Shown in pieces: positions 47,210 through 58,095 of a DNA stretch of 64,000 nucleotides. Under the pieces are notes generated by a model, which did no database searches, was not told the DNA's origin, and was given only the letters and a program-made list of their open reading frames with translations. Made by a program: the position numbers and the translations under genes. Origin of the DNA: Bisporella sp. PMI_857 (taxonomy: Eukaryota; Ascomycota; Leotiomycetes; Helotiales; Helotiaceae); the NCBI GenBank assembly GCA_021307315.1, contig JAJSPD010000055.1, positions 62,001 to 126,000 of the forward strand, read 5' to 3'. The stretch's first letter is position 1, and each line of letters begins with the position of its first letter.

Positions 47210-47399
47210 CTGTAGCTAAGCTTCGATTGCTAATACAGTTTTGCTAAGAACTATGCCTAATTAAGCCTAGTATTGAGTTAACTCGAGTTAACTCAAGTTA
47301 TATTGAGTTGAGTTTGAGTTACGTATATTTATATTGAGTTGAGTTGAGTTAACCTCTAAACTCAACTCAACTCAACTCATTATACACACTGCTCCAAAG

Positions 47400-47734
47400 A
47401 TTGTACCTATTCTGGAGGTTCGCAATTAATAACAGGATAAAAAATGATACAATAGTTAGCTATTAATTCATCTTATATTAGATTCATGACAGACGCATTA
47501 ATACCTTCGAAACAGCGATTTAACACCTTGCAACTTGGCCTGCCTCTAAAAGTAGGGGAAGGAGCAGGAGTCGAAGTATGGAATATGCTGATGAGAGCGG
47601 ATCTATCACGGCTGATGCAATTTTGCGGAAGCAACCTTTACTGGGCTTTGCAGGAAAACCACCTGAACTCTGGCCGTTTATAGGTTGTACACCCAAGAAT
47701 AGCCAACCCATAGGATGAATAAGTACTTCTATTT
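47400..47734. other. 3' flank of the P450 gene
   Basis: 335 bp between the hAT target duplication and the P450 stop; nothing recognised. Confidence 0.5.
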
Positions 47735-49472
47735 TCAGGTGTCTATAGCATCTATATTTGACAGCAACTTCCCCTGCACTACAGCCCTCACTCCTTTTGA
47801 GCCTAGTTTCGGAAACGCTACTTGAAAGTCGTGCTGGAACTTCACGTCCGTTTCGTTTGTATGATAAAGCTTCATATCATATCTCGCTACCGCTGCGATC
47901 ACAAGAAACATCTCGGCATGTGCTAGATTAATACCAAGACAGCTTCTTGACCCCTTATTGAACGCCATTTGGTACCTATGGAGTTCTACCCCCTCCTTTC
48001 CAACCCACCTCTCGGGACGAAATGACCAAGGATCCCGGAAGATAGCTTCGTCTGTATGTACTGAAAGACTAGTCTGGCTGACCGGCGTGCCCGGTGGAAT
48101 CTTGTATTGTCTGTATTCTAGCGTTTCGTCGGTAGCAACACGGCGCATCCGAGCGGTAACGCCGAAAGAGAGGCGATTGCCCTCTGCGATACAGCCATTA
48201 AGGTATGGTAGCTTTTGTAGCTCTGACCATGAAACTGGGTGAGGAATCGTATTAAGCTCAGTCCGGACTCTGGCGAGTACATCTTTGTGGTGAAGGAGGT
48301 AGAAATGGGTAATTGCCAACGACCTAGATGTGGATTCGGTCCCTAGCACATGTGTGAGCCACCTCCAATGAGGCGGGTTTTCAGAAAATATTTCACGTAC
48401 CTGCCATAACAAGTAGGCCGCCTTCACTGGCCAGTCTGCTCAAAGACTTTTCAGAAGGTGGCAAGTCTTGATTGTCACGTAACTCGTAAAGAATCGAACG
48501 CTGCTTGCCTTTCTTAACGTTTTCTAGATCATTTAAAACGTTTTGGACGCCCCGACTAATATCCTAAAAGGATTGAAGAATTGTTAGTGTTAACTTAGAG
48601 GACCAAATTGACAGTATTTACCTGATTTAAAGCAATATTATTCATCATACCAGCTGGCATTATGTGTTTTGCCATAGAGAATGGAAGCAAGCCAAGAAAA
48701 TTAGAAATCCAAGGGAGATGTTGGCTTAACTTAATACCCAAAAATATTTCCAGCATGTTATTTCGATAAATCGATGCCTTTCTTTCGTTTGCCAGTAGAT
48801 TTTCATCGTGTCCAAAGCAGTAATTTGACACTACACTGTAATTCGTTAGTGTGAGTTGGCCATAAACACAAGGGGCTAAAATACTCTCGAGCAAAGCCAA
48901 AATAAACGTCCGACAAATTAATAGCCGTTTGATCCTTAGCATGTTCCTCAAAAAGCGCTTGTAGTTTCCACATTTTCTCCCGGATTATAGGCTCGAATGC
49001 CGTCACACTTTTGGTGCTAAAAAATGGATTCAATACCTCACGCCGTCGTCGGTGAAGTTCGTGTTTCACTGTTGCCCCTACGGACTCAGGTATTTTGAAG
49101 CCCCTCTGATTAAACCAATATTTATCACGCCTACGGGAAGCTGGAGCATAAATTTCGTCGAGAAAGCTGGGGTCTTTGATATGAATTTCTCCAGGCGCTA
49201 CCCTCACAATAGGCCCTATAGTGTATTGGTTAGATCTGATAGAAAGTTGTTCCCGGGAAAACAAGTTAAGTACCATATCTTGCGTGTAAGTCTTGGATAT
49301 GCCACACATATTGCCCAGACCGAATCACGTCGTAATAGAATTCGTACCAGGAAGTTAACGCGGCGAGCTTAGGCCCCGGGATTACTGCAAGAGGGTGCAG
49401 AAATAGTCTTGATATAATAGTGTAAATAGCTTGGGCAACCAGGAGTGTCAGAACAATCCAAATCAATGCCAT
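47735..49472 (-). CDS. Cytochrome P450 monooxygenase
   Basis: Five exons: 49472-49274, 49215-48885, 48835-48622, 48563-48401, 48342-47735; 504 residues, in frame. The second intron (GTATTT, CACTAAC branch, TTACAG) restores [14 protein letters not shown], the family's conserved helix. An N-terminal membrane anchor ([20 protein letters not shown]) is followed by the proline-rich [12 protein letters not shown]. The I-helix is LLVMAGTESTS, the ExxR is EGNR (356-359), PERW is at about 411-414, and the heme loop is [10 protein letters not shown] with Cys437. This resembles fungal secondary-metabolite P450s of the trichodiene-oxygenase-like type. It lies next to two UstYa-type genes, suggesting it oxidises the same product. 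The actual substrate is unknown. Confidence 0.93.
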
Positions 49473-50331
49473 TATGAGGCGCTAAATGCGAGCGGTCTAA
49501 AGTGAACTTCTTGAGTCTTGCAAACGTTGCAGTGTAGGAGAAGGAGAAATGAGCCTAGCGAATTGAGAGATCACCATGCTTGGAATGTCACTGCATCTAT
49601 GAAAGTAATACCATGTTCTCTCGAAAAACTGCCGTGCGGAAAATGACATGCATGACGCGGGGATTATTATGGCTATCTGTAAGATACCGTGAGAGCTAGC
49701 ATGACTAACCTGGTACTTAACCGAGAAACTTGCCACCTGCCGTGGTAACCTTCCTAAGGTGTGATATTATTTATCTCCTGTATCAGAAGTTTCCTGATCA
49801 ACCTCTATGTAGTGTAATATACCCTTTATCATTCATTTCTATATCTTAACACGAAAGAGACACTTGCGTTATTGGCTAGAAGTGGGAAGACTACGGCAGG
49901 ACTGTATACTTCCAATATTTAATGCACGAATCAGCGTAGCCATTAACCAGGATTCAAATTTGCGCCTCTGGGCCGCATAGATTGATATTCGGCTACAAGA
50001 GGCACAGCTAGAACTGTCACACAACATAGAGTGCTTCGTTGCTTGTATTATCACACTATTCACTCATCGCCTCTAAAATACATAGATTGGTATTCAACTT
50101 ACAAGAGGCACAGCCAAAGCAGTGAGCATGCTTGTGCTACCACACTGTTTCTTCCTTCTCACATATCGAAATTCAATACTCTGATCGAGACTTCAGGGCT
50201 TTTAGAGAGTTTCGATGGAGATTTATCCCTCAGATTTGCAACATGACATCACTGACATGCAACTTCGGACACAACATGATTTCTTGAGTAAATTTAATAT
50301 ACAAGTGCTAATTAAGTATTCTACTGCAGTT
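49473..50331. other. P450 promoter and 3' flank of UstYa-1
   Basis: No gene recognised; contains the imperfect tandem duplication at 49964-50148. Confidence 0.5.
49964..50148. repeat. Imperfect direct duplication, unit about 105 bp
   Basis: GCCTCT...ATAGATTGATATTC...ACAAGAGGCACAGC (49964-50068) recurs as GCCTCT...ATAGATTGGTATTC...ACAAGAGGCACAGC (50069-50148), followed in both by GCTTGT and CACACT. Within each unit GCCTCT and AGAGGC are also inverted, so each can form a hairpin. Confidence 0.75.
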
Positions 50332-51196
50332 TCAACCGATTCTCAATCCGTCTTCCCTCACGTGGCCACAGTGGCCAAAATGCTCCATTAGCGGAATCGG
50401 CTTTGGACTATCTCTATAGCATGCTGTGTGTTCTGAAGCCCAATCCCGAAGGGTGTTCCAATTCCTACATCGCCGCTGCTGACCATCTCCTGTAGAGTTT
50501 TTGCCCCAAGTATATAGCAATGTATCGCCAGCAGTACATTGAATATATTGCCTGAAGTTATCGAAGCAATGCATGGAATGCTCGATTGGCCATGTCAAAC
50601 TTTTATTTTTCTGGATTTCGTAGAAAGTTTTGCGAACAATAGTCTTGCTGAGCATCAGTAACTCATTCCGTCGTAGCAATAGGAGATTTACACTTACTAA
50701 ACAGTGGATTTGATGATATGCGTCGATTATATAAACACCTTTCGTGTGGTCATTTAGAAGACTCATCGATATTGGGAATCCTTTTCGAGCTGCCCATTCG
50801 TGGTTTACGGCCACAATACCGTGGCCAGGTATGATCTCGTCCCAGAGCCTGTCTACATAATCTCCATCTTTATCCCTAACAGTGCTATAATCTGTAAACC
50901 AGCTGAAGTTCTGGATATATGGCTGAGACTCTACACCGATCGCTTCTAGTCGTCGTTAGTAATCCCTAGTTATTTATGTTTCCATATGTTTATATTATCC
51001 TACCGAATGCGAATGCAGAATTCTTGAGCTCACGGATTTCTTTACCGTCACTAATAATTTTGACGATAAGCCCACAAATCGCCAGGGCAAGCAGGATCAA
51101 GACAGAATCTTTGCAAGTCCACATCTGGAAAATGCGTTGTGTCTTGATCTCGCCTTTCCCTGACAGTGATGTGTACTCGTAATCCGCTCTTGCCAT
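50332..51196 (-). CDS. UstYa-family (DUF3328) oxidase-like protein 1
   Basis: Exons 51196-51004, 50945-50698 and 50643-50332; 250 residues. Introns are 58 nt (TACTAAC branch) and 54 nt (acceptor CAAG, chosen because it restores the reading HCL then TIVRKTFYE). A membrane helix at about residues 35-55 (SVLILLALAICGLIVKII) follows a short cytosolic N-terminus. Both family motifs are present: DAYHQIHC (HQIHC at 142-146) and HSMHC (169-173), followed by FDNFRQYIQCTA and the Cys-containing tail of the family. Known UstYa proteins (ustiloxin, phomopsin, asperipin, cyclochlorotine) are membrane-bound enzymes that cyclise, hydroxylate or halogenate peptides. The first ATG is at 51196; the open frame above it has only a TTG. 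Confidence 0.92.
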
Positions 51197-51946
51197 TGTA
51201 TAGATAGCGTTAAAGAATGACAACAGTTCGACAAAGGCCTAGTTCTTATTCTAAAAGTATAGAATAAAGAGTTACGAGGGAAATACTGATGCTCCCTTTG
51301 AAATTGAGGCTGGAGCTTGAGATTGAGAGCCACAGACAAACCGTGAAATGATCGAATTGAGTCGATGAATGAAAAACCGGGATTCCAAGTCCATGGCAAA
51401 TTCTTGTGACCTAACATTCACTGCCATAGCCTCATGACTACAGAACCATGCCGCCCGCCATGTGAACCTTGATCAAAGGAGTATCGATCATCCCTGCCTA
51501 GCAATCACTCTCCCTTGCGGCCCCTCAGTACGAAGAAGAAACGATGAGACTCCGAACGGTCAATAACGAAACATCAAGCTTTCCATTAATAATCGATTAA
51601 ATAAAAATATAAATTCGACACCCCTGGTGCCGCGACTCGGTAGTGTTTCTGCTGCAAGCCACACTGATTATGCATGTCGTGCCGCTCGTGGACGTTGATA
51701 AAATGTGAGGGGGTATACGGTCCAGTTGGTGGCCTGCCACTACAGTACGCACTGTAACCCTACAAATCTTCAAGTAAACCCTGACAATCATTCGTTAAAA
51801 TCGCCTTCACGAAAATACGAACTCCATGTGAACTTCTTCCTCGTCCACAGAGTTGACTCGACGAGAAATTTCAGCTTTTTGAATATTTTTTATTTTTTTG
51901 AGACTGTTGTAGCTTGTTAGGTCTACGGCTGGTCATACTCGGCACA
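51197..51946. promoter_or_regulatory. Divergent promoter UstYa-1 / rhodopsin-like gene
   Basis: 750 bp between divergent starts. No ORF of merit. It could coordinate the two genes, but no specific operator is recognised. Confidence 0.5.
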
Positions 51947-53214
51947 ATGTCCTCCTGGATGTCAGTTGAAGATTTGGTTGCGCCTTATTATCCGGTTACT
52001 CCGACATCAGTTATCGTTGTAGGAGCAGCTTTACCTACTCTCGCCTCGATTGCAGTAGCATTGCGATTTTACATCAAACTCAAGAGACGCACAGGAATTG
52101 GCTTAGATGACTGGCTTATCCTCTTCTCTTTGATATTACTCATTAGTTTCGGAATTATCATGATTGTCGGTAAGCCTTTCAACGTCCTGCCCAAACGGCT
52201 CATTGAAAGATTTGAAATTGTCTAATAAGAATTTCCAAAAATTAAAGGTTCCGCGGTACATGCTTTAGCTCAACCTACGCCACTAGGTAAAGGTCCAGGC
52301 GGCTTCGCTCACGTTAAGACTTGGGCACTTACTTTCACATTCAAGGTATACTCCAAGTCGAAGAACTCTGAGAATATGTCCGACTAATATTTGTGGAATC
52401 TTAGACAAAATATGCAACCAATATCATACAGATTATTGCCTTTGGTGCGATAAAGCTTTCTGTACTATTATTCTATCGAAGAATATTTATAGGAAAACGG
52501 TTCAACATTGCCACATGGACACTAATGGTTACGGTAATCCTTTGGACCATGGGCTTTACTGTCGTGTTCGTCTTTCAATGCAAATTGAATTTCTGGGCGC
52601 TCTGGTCCACACTTTTCGATATGGTAGAAAATTGCCTGCAAGGCGTTTTTTTATATGAGGCATTAACGGTATCCGACATTATCACAGATTTTCTTATCCT
52701 CTCGGTTCCGGTACCTTGCATCTGGGCTTTGAAGTTGAGCAGAAGCAAAAAAGCGGCTATATGTGGCGCATTCCTGTTGGGATACTTAGTTATTGCATTC
52801 AGTTGTCTTCGTCATGTGATTATGTGGACACAACTCAAAGGTTCACGAACTACTTCTCAAGGAATCTTAATAATGTCTACGTGGGAATACTGGACAATAG
52901 TTGAGATGGGAATGGCAATTGTGGCAGCCTGCTTGCCTTCACTTGGGCCACTCTTCAGTGTTGGTGGTCCATTTGCTGGAATTTCCGAAACACTTTATAG
53001 TCTTTTTTCTACGCGCAAGCTCTCGTCTTCACACTCAACAAAGCAACTTCAACCAACTCGAGGCCTTTCTATTCACCGCGGTGAGGCTTCGTCCACATCC
53101 CAGGCCGAAATCTTCAATCACACGAATACATATGCAAAAAATTCGGGCGAGACAATATTGACGGAAGATCTTGAGAGTCGGGCAGGGATTATACCTGACG
53201 ATACCACTCAGTGA
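51947..53214 (+). CDS. Rhodopsin-like seven-helix membrane protein (SAT4/PTH11 type)
   Basis: Exons 51947-52169, 52248-52345 and 52405-53214; 376 residues, phases 1 and 0. The N-terminal helix VVGAALPTLASIAVALRFYI, then RTGIGLDDWLILFSLI carrying the conserved DDW of fungal rhodopsin-domain proteins. GPGGFAHVKTWALTFTFK, KLSVLLFYRRIF (conserved YRRIF) and DIITDFLILSVPVPCIWALK follow. Then come further helices to EYWTIVEMGMAIVAACLPSL, and a long Ser/Thr-rich cytosolic tail from about residue 290. The family lies in the plasma membrane; some members are receptors (PTH11), and others occur in metabolite clusters with no known role. The start context CACAATGTC is good. Confidence 0.9.
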
Positions 53215-54913
53215 GCGATTCAGCAATATGACTCTACACCCGCAATTGAAGCTTTTAACAGTTTTACAGTAGCTTTTTTTGTATTTCGCCAGGGGGAAAG
53301 TATCTCTCGATTGAGGAGAATGATAAACGGGAAAAAATACACCAGCCGGTCCATTGTGTTGTTCAGGGTCTACAGGGAGAATAGTTTCACTAAATGGGAA
53401 TGGATGAATAGTTGTCGAGCGCAGGGTCATATAGGTGCAATGTTTGAAAGTGGTTTTTTGAATCAGAAATATTTTGAGCACAAACCCTTCTTTTTGGCAT
53501 GAACCAGCTTTCCAAATCAATCAGGATGATTGAATATCACTGTTGAACGCTTTCATGTATTCTGGCCGTAATTGTTACGTGTTGTAGGTCATATTCAAAA
53601 TTCTAAGGGCCGCCCTTTCGGAACCTAAAAAGGTACTAAAGCCGGAGCATTGGTCCATTCAACACAAGTCGGCAATAGCACGCTATGGCTCTTTTCTCTC
53701 GCCAGCTCTAGACCAGCATCGGAGCAGTTCTGATCACGTAGGTACACACCTAGGGGGCCTTGATTTGTCCGTCACATTACGGGAGAGAACGGGCCATTCG
53801 TTTGTAGGTGGCCTTTAGTCGGATGCTCCATGGCGGTACTGAAATTTGCCTTTGCTGATTCTGAACTCACCCCGGCTGTGAGGCTGCTGGAGTTGCTTTT
53901 GGATGGTGTGGCAGCAGGGGTGGCAGAGAATCTTCTCCGAAGAGTTGACAGTCTCAGTTAGTCTCAGGTATGCATTTGTCAATAGAATTGATTGAATCAA
54001 ATCATTGAGGGGGTTTCAATTAATTGAACCAATCCAAATGAGCCAAAATTAATTATCATTTGATTAAGTTTGGGTTCTTCTGCTCACAGCCTCAGAATAG
54101 CGCTCACAGCCCGTGGAACTAGTTGCCCAGCCACGGAGGCAGGTAAAACTTAGCAGGGAGGTGTCCATTGTACGAATTGGGGATGGGCGCTACCAAATTG
54201 CGGCGGCATTCCGCTCCAAAGTTCGTGGCCACTTAAGTTTGCACCTGGGGTGGCTGCCTGGCGGAACGGCTAAGTACTTGCACCGTTTGCTAATGCAGCA
54301 TTTAACGTTGCCGGTTTGGGGGCCCAAATTTTGAAACTATTTCATGAAAAAGGTGGGATGAGGTGCATGGCGACATAAACCCTGACAGACCAAAGTTCTT
54401 TGAATCCCTGAAGATTTAATGATTACTGAACAAAGAGGGTGGGGTGAGGTTGTGTCGGCAGCGTGAATCCTTGCATTATTTGTGCATCTGTAAGAACCGT
54501 GAGAGCAGATGTTAAATACTACGCTAGGTGTTAGTGTCTCTGTTGATCGGCTACACAGTAACGCAATTTCATTATATTCTGCAATTATACTACCTACTTC
54601 CGATGTGCTCTAATTTATAATGAGCAAGGGATTGATGCGTGATCAAGTAGTCATACTACAAGCAACGCTGCATCTGAAGCACCCAATGCCAATATTAGTT
54701 GAGTCGGCAGTTGTTAATCGGGGAAAACCAGCTAAATGGCATGGATGCTATACAGCATGATTAAACTGCCGGAATATAGGGAGCAACCTGAGAACTACTT
54801 ATAGCATTCTCTCTAAGCTTTTTCTCAACTCCAGATCTCCAGTTTCCAGAAGTTATTCTCAAGCTTATCTTCATTGACAGTAACAACAACCTCATCCAAT
54901 AACTAAAATCAAG
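53215..54913. other. 1.7-kb intergenic region in the cluster
   Basis: No gene recognised. A relatively GC-rich patch at about 54080-54330 differs from its AT-rich flanks but has no supported feature. The right end (54790-54913) is a typical CT-rich fungal leader with ACTTATAGC as a possible TATA element. Confidence 0.5.
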
Positions 54914-55166
54914 ATGAAGTTGAGCAAAATCATTCCTCTCGTCACATGTCTTCCAGTGGCACTGGCAGCACCGGCGGCAGGTAAGTTTTGGCGTAAAATG
55001 AGGAGAGCGAAACGTTCACTAACGAAAACTAGTCAAATTTCCTCCCAGAAGTAATGATGCTGTAGAGATTCCCACTGAGGATGGCTCCATCATCACAGCA
55101 GACGCTTGGCGCAGGTCTGTCGATGCTGTAGAATTTCAAAACAATGCCAAACGCATTGTGATTTGA
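54914..55166 (+). CDS. Small secreted peptide, candidate RiPP precursor
   Basis: Exons 54914-54980 and 55033-55166; 66 residues. The 52-nt intron has GTAAGT, CACTAAC and CTAG. Residues 1-19 form a signal peptide (MKLSKIIPLVTCLPVALAA). The rest is acidic, with ADAWRRS and NNAKRI dibasic sites that a Kex2/KexB protease would cut, and only three residues (IVI) after the last site. Leader plus acidic spacer plus KR sites is the layout of dikaritin precursors such as those of ustiloxin and phomopsin, and the gene lies between two UstYa-type genes. Against this, there is only one unit, no tyrosine, and a very short tail. The core could be the 11-residue piece between RR and KR, or the gene could be truncated. 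The gene call is good; the role is inference. Confidence 0.6.
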
Positions 55167-56416
55167 TTTTTAGTGGGAAACTTCTTTGGCCCTTGGAAGT
55201 CGATAGGTAAAGTCAGTAACCCTCTGGAGGTTTTGCTTCTTGGGAATATGTTTCTTTCAATTCATGATTTTACTAGCTAACCTCCAAGTCGTCACTTTAG
55301 TCTCCTTTGAAAGTCTTACGAAGGTTTATCAAGAATGTGGTCTCTTGACTGAGAAGCGATACAGGGCTGTCTCTTACAAAATTGTTTTATTTTGCAAAGT
55401 TGAACTGTATGAGTGTTGGAGGTGTGTATTTCATATGGAGAGGCTTGGCGCGCAAATGCTATGCGAACAGCCTCTCTCCTATAGATTACAATACAACTTC
55501 TTCGCCCCAACCACTCTTGATCGTCCTCCTAAACTGTTCGGGTTAAGAGAGTTGTTGCTTAGAAGATGTTTAGAATCAAGACGAATCCTATCTTTCTTAT
55601 CTGACAAAATTTACACTCGTTTTGGGAGTGGTAAGACTGCAATGTTCTCCTGGCGGCTCTGATAGTTGGAGCCTGCTGTGCGACACGCAAATGTAAATCA
55701 AGCTTTACCTGCCAATTTCTGTAGTCACCACATTAAGGCTGATGGTTTTCACATCTCAGAAGTTGTGTGACACACCTTACCAATAATTGAAGTTGTATAG
55801 GAAGTAACAACGCAGGGATGTGTCTATGCAAGTGAAGCGATGTTTGTGTAACATATTCGCTACCTTGTAACTGCGCTATTCTTTGCATCGGCTGAATTCG
55901 ATTCCCAATGACAATATCTACTTATCGCACCCCTGGAGCGGGGCCATCCACCCGGCACTGGAACCCATTGACAACAAGTGAGGCACAGCCAAGAAGGACC
56001 GAAAAAATTCTTGATTCTTTATATTAAATCACACCTCCTTACTACTACCTACCGAGGCACAAAAGCTTCTTAAGAGTTAATTTATCTACTACTGGGGTGG
56101 CGTTCAACGATGCTCTGCATGCTTCTGCATGCATGGGATGGGAATGCATGCGCCACCTATTAGCCGAAGTAGCTTCTATTAAGAGTACACAATCCGTTTT
56201 CCATAGGCGCCATCTAGGAAGAAGACCAGGGACCTCGGGTGCATTTACGAAGTCGGTTTTTGGTCCATCTACCTTCGGATCCCGCTCATGCAACAAGACC
56301 ACCCTCTATTTTGCAATCCCTAAACTAGTACAGTTTGTTGTTATATACTTGCAATTAATTTTTAGAAGCTTAAGTGCTCGATATTCGAAATATTTCATGT
56401 TCTATTCTGCTAAAAT
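55167..56416. other. Intergenic between candidate precursor and UstYa-2
   Basis: A 140-codon open frame (55240-55662) begins with a non-ATG codon and has no splice or family support. I see nothing else. Confidence 0.5.
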
Positions 56417-57270
56417 ATGAAGTTCAAGTTTGTCCAGGAAGAAAAAGTATTCTCGGGGGAAGATAAGGCATATCTTTTGAACGACGGAAAAACTAAGTGC
56501 GATCCAAAGCCGCTTAGACTCAAGCGGCATGCATTACTCTCCATCATCGGCCTCCTGGTGTTTCTACTCTTCAGCAGTAATTTAGTATTGTTCCTGTCTC
56601 TTTCTAGAATAGAAAAAGACAAACAAGAATCATCTCTAGGTATCACATCTATATTTTCGTCGGCTTCTCATTCTAACAATGTCAATGACAACAGAAATTG
56701 ATATTCCAGGGAATATGAGACAAATTTTGCATGAAGACCCCTTGTATATTTCTCTCGACAAAGAGGTTGCCAACGCTGCATGGGACAACTATACCATCAA
56801 TGGCTATGTAGCTCTTCCCACTTCTTGGGCCATAGATCGAGGCTGGAAAACTGGGCTACAAATGCCGGGAGATCCCTCAAAAAGCATGTTTGTAATTGAC
56901 GCCTTCCATCAAATACACTGCTTGGTAAAGTTTACTCTTTTGAAAACTACATACCTGAGTCCCTGCTAATGATGTTTAGATGTTGATCCGGAAAATGGGG
57001 ACCGATCTACTGGAAGGCAAGCCACCTAGCGGGCTCTCACATACAACACGCCACATAAACCACTGCTATGATACCCTCCGACAAGGGATTACCTGCCGGG
57101 CCCATAGCGTTCCCTTGTATGTTCCAGAAGACGGTGAAGCGTTGCTCCCAGGCGTGGGGCAGCAGAGAGAATGTAGGGATTGGGATGCCCTGCAACGATG
57201 GGTGTTGGATCACACAGCATGTTATAATGGTGTGAAATGCCCAAGTATGTACAGTTACATCAATGGATGA
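56417..57270 (+). CDS. UstYa-family (DUF3328) oxidase-like protein 2
   Basis: Exons 56417-56639, 56695-56924 and 56980-57270; 247 residues. Introns are 55 nt each, with TTCTAAC and TGCTAATG branches. A membrane helix at about residues 36-60 (LSIIGLLVFLLFSSNLVLFL) follows a basic cytosolic N-terminus. Domain features are AWDNYTINGYVALPTSWA, then DAFHQIHC (HQIHC at 146-150) and RHINHCYDTLRQGITC (HINHC at 176-180), with GQQRECRDWDALQRWVLDHT at the end, all typical of UstYa proteins. The intron before codon 152 falls at the same place as in UstYa-1 (directly after HQIHCL), so the two genes probably share an ancestor. Several known pathways use two UstYa proteins, for example ustiloxin UstYa/UstYb. 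Confidence 0.92.
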
Positions 57271-58095
57271 ACAAAAATGGTTCCTTTCCCTCAGTAAAAA
57301 TACACTAGGAATTCATTACCTTTGACGCCTGCAATGATAAGTGCTCATCCAGTAAACCACGCTAGTGTGCATATCCCATATATTTATTCCTTCCCCGATC
57401 GTGTACATATGTTTTTAGGGCTTTTCTGCAACGAGGAAAAGGGGGTCTAGCTAGTAGTGAGACTTCTCACCCCGAAAGCCTATGCCAAAGGTTGCCATGG
57501 AGCCTTGGCATAAGCAAAAACCTAATGGGTGTTAGGGACCACGCTCGTCGCGCAATCTACTATACGAAATAGGTTTGGTCCCGTTGAGGAACATGTATAT
57601 AGCGCTCGTTAGCCTTCTTAGATGAACCAAAGCTTCTCACTTAATAGACATAGCCTAAGCCTAGCAGCGGCAAGGTGCTGACTCGCTCTGGCATACATAG
57701 GGAGATGATTGGAGAGTTGTAGAAAAATGAAGAGAGAAGGCCTAACGCAAGATGCACCGGCACTTTGTGAAATGTTAGCTATAAGAACATGTGCTGGGGT
57801 CGGTGCTGTAGATGATGCAATCAATTTCTTCAGCAATTGTCAAACAGCCTGGCGCTGAGAGAAGTGCGTCTACAACCTTGCTAACGTCACCCAAGCCCAC
57901 GAGGTGTGGGATTTCACCTCATTTTGCTCATTCCATTTCGTCCCGATGCATTCATTTAAAGGAGGCCCACGGCGGGCCTAGGCTATTACGCTGTTGTAAA
58001 ACTACAGTTGATCTCGTTATGCAAAAAGGTCATTAACAAAGCCGTTTCAATATAGGAAGACTTACAGCGAAGCAGCAGCACTGACGGTTTCTTGT
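57271..58095. other. Intergenic, right side of the cluster
   Basis: No gene recognised; possible further LINE-derived sequence towards 58095. Confidence 0.45.

Larger units (their letters stand above)
41113..47391. mobile_element. Non-autonomous hAT-like element, split by an LTR retrotransposon
   Basis: The outer ends are CAGTGTGT at 41113 and ACACACTG ending at 47391, exact inverted repeats of 8 bp. They are flanked by a perfect 8-bp direct repeat CTCCAAAG (41105-41112 and 47392-47399), the hAT target-duplication length. Removing the nested retrotransposon leaves about 0.5 kb: 41113-41433 plus 47215-47391. Both arms are rich in TTGAG/CTCAA repeats that can fold on themselves (for example GAGTTGAGTTGAGTT against AACTCAACTCAACTC at 41160-41240, and again at 47330-47380). 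No transposase is present. The (CTCAA)n subterminal arrays are probably transposase-binding or fold-back sequences. The element type is inferred from ends and TSD only. Confidence 0.82.

Noticed and set aside
49940..49990. GATTCAAATTT stretch resembling a tRNA B box
   Set aside because: No matching A box or acceptor stem pairing around it.
55167..55200. Read-through extension of the candidate precursor beyond its TGA
   Set aside because: The frame stays open for about 40 codons, but no splice signals remove the stop and the extension has no dibasic or repeated core pattern.
55240..55662. 140-codon plus-strand ORF in the cluster, considered as another precursor or enzyme
   Set aside because: It begins at a TTG, has no signal peptide, no repeats of dibasic sites and no family resemblance.
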